Source: Roseivivax isoporae LMG 25204 (GTDB lineage: Bacteria > Pseudomonadota > Alphaproteobacteria > Rhodobacterales > Rhodobacteraceae). Taken from it: a stretch of 64,000 bases of DNA. A program made the translations under genes and the position numbers. Each line of letters opens with the position of its first letter. The first letter of the stretch is position 1. Shown here piece by piece: positions 59,609-64,000 of this stretch. The stretch spans positions 1 to 64,000 of the forward strand of contig NZ_JAME01000022.1 in the NCBI RefSeq assembly GCF_000521865.1, given 5' to 3'. The notes beneath the pieces were generated by a model. The model did not search any database, was not told the origin of the DNA, and worked only from the letters and a program-made list of their open reading frames with translations.

Positions 59609-60196
59609 CTATTCGCCGGGCTGGACGCCCAGTGCTTCCAGGGTTGCGCGATCGGCTGCGCCGGTGATGGGCAGGCCGCTTTGTTTTTGGAACGCCCGCA
59701 TCGCGTTGCGTGATCCATTGCCCCAAACGCCGTCCGGGGTGCCTGCGTTAAACCCGCCCGCGTTCAGGAGAGTCTGGATCGCGCGGTAGTCGTCTGGCGA
59801 GAGATCTAGCGTCGACCACCCGCAGGCGCCAGCCACTGCCTCAATCGCTTCCTCGATTCCAGCGAGATCAAATTCTGCATCGTAGCGTCGGCCATTGCCG
59901 TCCGTGAGCCGGATGAAAAAACTCTCGGCATCATAGAGGCCGCGCAGGAACCCCTCCGAGCCAGAGCCAAAGAGCCCGGCACCCTTGTTATTGGTCAACT
60001 CGTTCCAGCGCGTCGATTGCGCAGGATTGCTGTCGATTCGGTAGGTGATGTCGAACGAATCCCGGCGTATGGCACTCATCAAGAAGTCGTCCTGGACGAA
60101 TACCACAGACGTTTCGCCCTCACGGCATTGCGCGAGTAGGGCTGTAGGACCCCCAAAGCTGCGCGCGTCATGGGCAGAGTAGTTGACGGCCACCAC
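59609..60196 (-). CDS. Peptidoglycan-binding-domain protein, probably missing its N-terminus
   Basis: A 195-residue protein. The C-terminal 70 residues form a peptidoglycan-binding (PG_binding_1) domain: YRAIQTLLNAGGFNAGTPDG then VWGNGSRNAMRAFQKQSGLP. The N-terminal part (VVFVQDDFLMSAIRRDSFDI, TYRIDSNPAQSTRWNELTNN) resembles the VasI-type domain of envelope proteins. Neither a signal peptide nor a clear ribosome site is found at 60196, so the 5' end may be truncated at the junction with the copper genes near 60200. Confidence 0.6.
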   Translation of the reverse strand: MVAVNYSAHDARSFGGPTALLAQCREGETSVVFVQDDFLMSAIRRDSFDITYRIDSNPAQSTRWNELTNNKGAGLFGSGSEGFLRGLYDAESFFIRLTDGNGRRYDAEFDLAGIEEAIEAVAGACGWSTLDLSPDDYRAIQTLLNAGGFNAGTPDGVWGNGSRNAMRAFQKQSGLPITGAADRATLEALGVQPGE

Positions 60197-60377
60197 CGAC
60201 GGGCTGTCGTCAAACGCTTACAGCGCGGGAAGGTTTGGCACAATCTAGCGAGGCAGGCGAATTCTCGCTGCGAGCGCTCAAAACTGTTGCGCAATAGATA
60301 CATAGCAACGTTCACCAGTCAGACAGAAGACGCGAAAATGGTAGTGAGTACTTCAGTATTGACTGGAATTGCCGGGA

Positions 60378-60578
60378 CTAAGTCAGTCTTTCCGATCCGT
60401 AGCCCGCATCATGAATCGCTGCCTTCAGAGCGCTTTCATCCAATGCGCTATCTACCTCGACGGAACGCGCAGTCAGGTCAAAGGTGACAGTCGCGTGTGG
60501 GTCTATCGTCACAATGGCCTTCTCTATCGACGCGCTGCAATGTCCGCAGTTCATGTCCGGCACGCTTAACCTGATCAT
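60378..60578 (-). CDS. copZ: Copper chaperone CopZ (heavy-metal-associated domain)
   Basis: A 66-residue cytoplasmic copper chaperone. The metal motif is MNCGHCSASIEK with two cysteines, in the usual beta-alpha-beta-beta-alpha-beta fold. It hands Cu(I) to the CopA ATPase. The ATG at 60578 has AAGGAG 6-12 bp upstream; a GTG directly before it is an alternative. It diverges from copA and is preceded by its own CueR-type promoter. Confidence 0.9.
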   Translation of the reverse strand: MIRLSVPDMNCGHCSASIEKAIVTIDPHATVTFDLTARSVEVDSALDESALKAAIHDAGYGSERLT

Positions 60579-60601
60579 CACGATCTCCTTCTTGCTGCTG
60601 C

Positions 60602-60632
60602 CATCTAGGCCGCTGCCCTATGGGAAGGTCAA
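60602..60632 (-). promoter_or_regulatory. CueR-type promoter of copZ
   Basis: On the minus strand TTGACC (60627-60632) and TAGATG (60602-60607) are 19 bp apart. The spacer starts TTCCC, giving ACCTTCCC, the left half of the CueR box; the right half (GGGCAG) is imperfect. Confidence 0.65.
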
Positions 60633-60660
60633 TGCCCGAAAAAATTCCTCGATGCACCTG

Positions 60661-60691
60661 TTGACCTTCCAGTGAATGGAACCCTTATGTG
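60661..60691 (+). promoter_or_regulatory. CueR-type promoter of copA
   Basis: TTGACC (60661-60666) and TATGTG (60686-60691) are 19 bp apart, with the dyad TTCCA-GTGAA-TGGAA (60667-60681) in the spacer. This is the classic arrangement for activation by CueR. Confidence 0.85.
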
Positions 60692-60718
60692 AGGGAGGAT
60701 CAGAATCAGGAGTTTTCC

Positions 60719-63226
<2,508 letters not shown>

Positions 63227-63244
63227 AACAAGGAGAAAACGATC

Positions 63245-63664
63245 ATGAATATCGGAGACGTGGCCGACCTGTCCGGCCTTCCTGCGAAGACCATCCGCTA
63301 CTACGAGGACATCGGGCTGGTCGAGCCGCTGCGCAGCGCGAACGGTTATCGCAGCTTTCGGCAGAGCGACGTCCACAAGTTGGCGTTTCTCGGGCGAGCG
63401 CGTGCGCTTGGCTTCACCATCGAGGACTGCCGGAGCCTGCTGAAACTCTATGCCGATACCGACCGCGCCAGCGCGGAGGTCAAGCAGATCGCCGAGGAAC
63501 ACCTCGACCGGATCGACCGGAAAATCGCAGAACTGACCGAGATGCGCGCGACGTTGTCGCACCTTGTCGATGCCTGCGCTGGCGATCACAGGCCTGATTG
63601 TCCGATTCTCGCAGATCTGGCGATGGAAGAGGATAAGACCCGGACCGCCAGGGCAGCGGATTAA
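63245..63664 (+). CDS. cueR: Copper-responsive regulator CueR
   Basis: A 139-residue MerR-family Cu(I) sensor. The winged helix-turn-helix reads MNIGDVADLSGLPAKTIRYY. The metal loop CAGDHRPDC (Cys111 and Cys119) matches the CueR signature, and Ser76 replaces the Cys that Hg/Zn-type members have at this position. It should activate the twin promoters at 60602-60691. AAGGAG precedes the ATG. It is cotranscribed with copA. Confidence 0.95.
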   Translation: MNIGDVADLSGLPAKTIRYYEDIGLVEPLRSANGYRSFRQSDVHKLAFLGRARALGFTIEDCRSLLKLYADTDRASAEVKQIAEEHLDRIDRKIAELTEMRATLSHLVDACAGDHRPDCPILADLAMEEDKTRTARAAD

Positions 63665-63796
63665 GCGGGCTTAGATACGTCCCGCAGCGGGCAGCGCCAC
63701 CCATAAGGTGCGACTGGCTGCAGCTATTTCGGAACATTCCAGCGCGGGAAAGTTGTTCCACCTTTAGACTTCACGATTTCGAGAGAGGACAACTTC

Positions 63797-64000
63797 ATGT
63801 CATATGGCCGCTTTTTCGCGATGATCGCCACATCTACCGTCGTCATGTTCGGTCTGATGTATCTCAATACCTACCTCTGGACGCATGTGTTCTGGTCGGA
63901 AACGCGGGCCTACATGGCTCTCCTGATGGGAGCCACCATGGCGATCATCATGCTGGGCTTCATGCTGTCGATGTATTCCAGCAAAATGGCTAACGCCGCC
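63797..64000 (+). CDS. DUF305-type membrane protein, N-terminal part only
   Basis: An open frame of 68 codons that runs off the window. It contains two hydrophobic helices (FFAMIATSTVVMFGLMYLNT and YMALLMGATMAIIMLGFMLS), the usual start of copper-cluster proteins that end in a DUF305 domain. The DUF305 part itself would lie outside the window. AGAGGA lies ahead of the ATG. The 132-bp gap after cueR suggests it may have its own promoter. Confidence 0.7.
   Translation, partial: MSYGRFFAMIATSTVVMFGLMYLNTYLWTHVFWSETRAYMALLMGATMAIIMLGFMLSMYSSKMANAA

Overview
The window reads as a stretch of a large, low-copy conjugative plasmid from an alphaproteobacterium, most likely a Rhodobacterales (Roseobacter/Paracoccus-type) host. 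The evidence is a complete repABC replication and partition locus, a MOBP/VirD2-like relaxase with a VirD4 coupling protein, a full VirB type IV secretion operon, and a long run of small DUF proteins (ArdC, DUF3768, DUF3085, DUF6927, DUF736, DUF2493, strawberry-notch helicase) that travel with such plasmids. Most of the backbone is GC-rich; the operon at 40.7-45.0 kb is visibly more AT-rich. Assignments come from recognising motifs and family signatures by eye; no database search was run.

Layout. 1-0.86 kb: an IS5-family element with a split transposase. 0.86-3.36 kb: a broken copper-handling cluster on the minus strand (5'-truncated multicopper oxidase, BNR-repeat protein, DUF411 protein, cytochrome c cut by the IS). 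3.8-8.1 kb: a mercury-resistance module (merR divergent from merTPFA) bracketed by two direct copies of the 3' end of a DUF1612/helix-turn-helix gene, followed by a serine recombinase (8.3-9.2 kb). 9.3-12.9 kb: repA-repB-(antisense RNA)-repC and two copies of a 14-bp palindrome that look like parS. 14.1-27.1 kb: plus-strand accessory block, probably the leading region, with anti-restriction, ParB-like, helicase/methylase and unknown genes separated by hairpins, plus a RelB/RelE-type toxin-antitoxin pair. 27.2-32.9 kb: an unknown gene, a rhomboid protease and a two-gene Hachiman-like (HamA/HamB) phage-defence module. 33.5-35.2 kb: DUF2493 and a small conserved gene. 35.2-40.7 kb: probable oriT region, mobC-like gene, relaxase and virD4.

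40.7-45.0 kb holds the most unusual content: a three-gene minus-strand operon coding for a metallo-beta-lactamase-fold protein, a single protein joining ubiquitin-pathway E2-like, E1-like (ThiF) and JAB/JAMM domains, and a four-helix membrane protein. It sits as cargo between the coupling-protein gene and the VirB operon and looks like a ubiquitin-like conjugation system coupled to a membrane effector. 45.2-56.8 kb: virB1-virB11 equivalents on the minus strand, with two lytic transglycosylases and a previously easy-to-miss virB7 lipoprotein. 56.9-60.2 kb: small transfer-associated genes, a Xre-type regulator, a secreted nuclease and a peptidoglycan-binding protein. 60.4-64 kb: a copper-efflux unit (copZ, copA, cueR and the start of a DUF305 protein), with copZ and copA facing away from each other behind two CueR-type promoters.

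How it fits together: repABC keeps the plasmid, the relaxase/VirD4/VirB machine moves it, the leading-region block and TA pair help it establish, and the cargo gives mercury and copper tolerance and at least two apparent immunity modules. A recurring AT-rich motif (core ACGATA-TATA), found as a 37-bp inverted repeat before mobC and before the VirB operon and as half-sites at two other loci, may tie transfer genes into one regulon.
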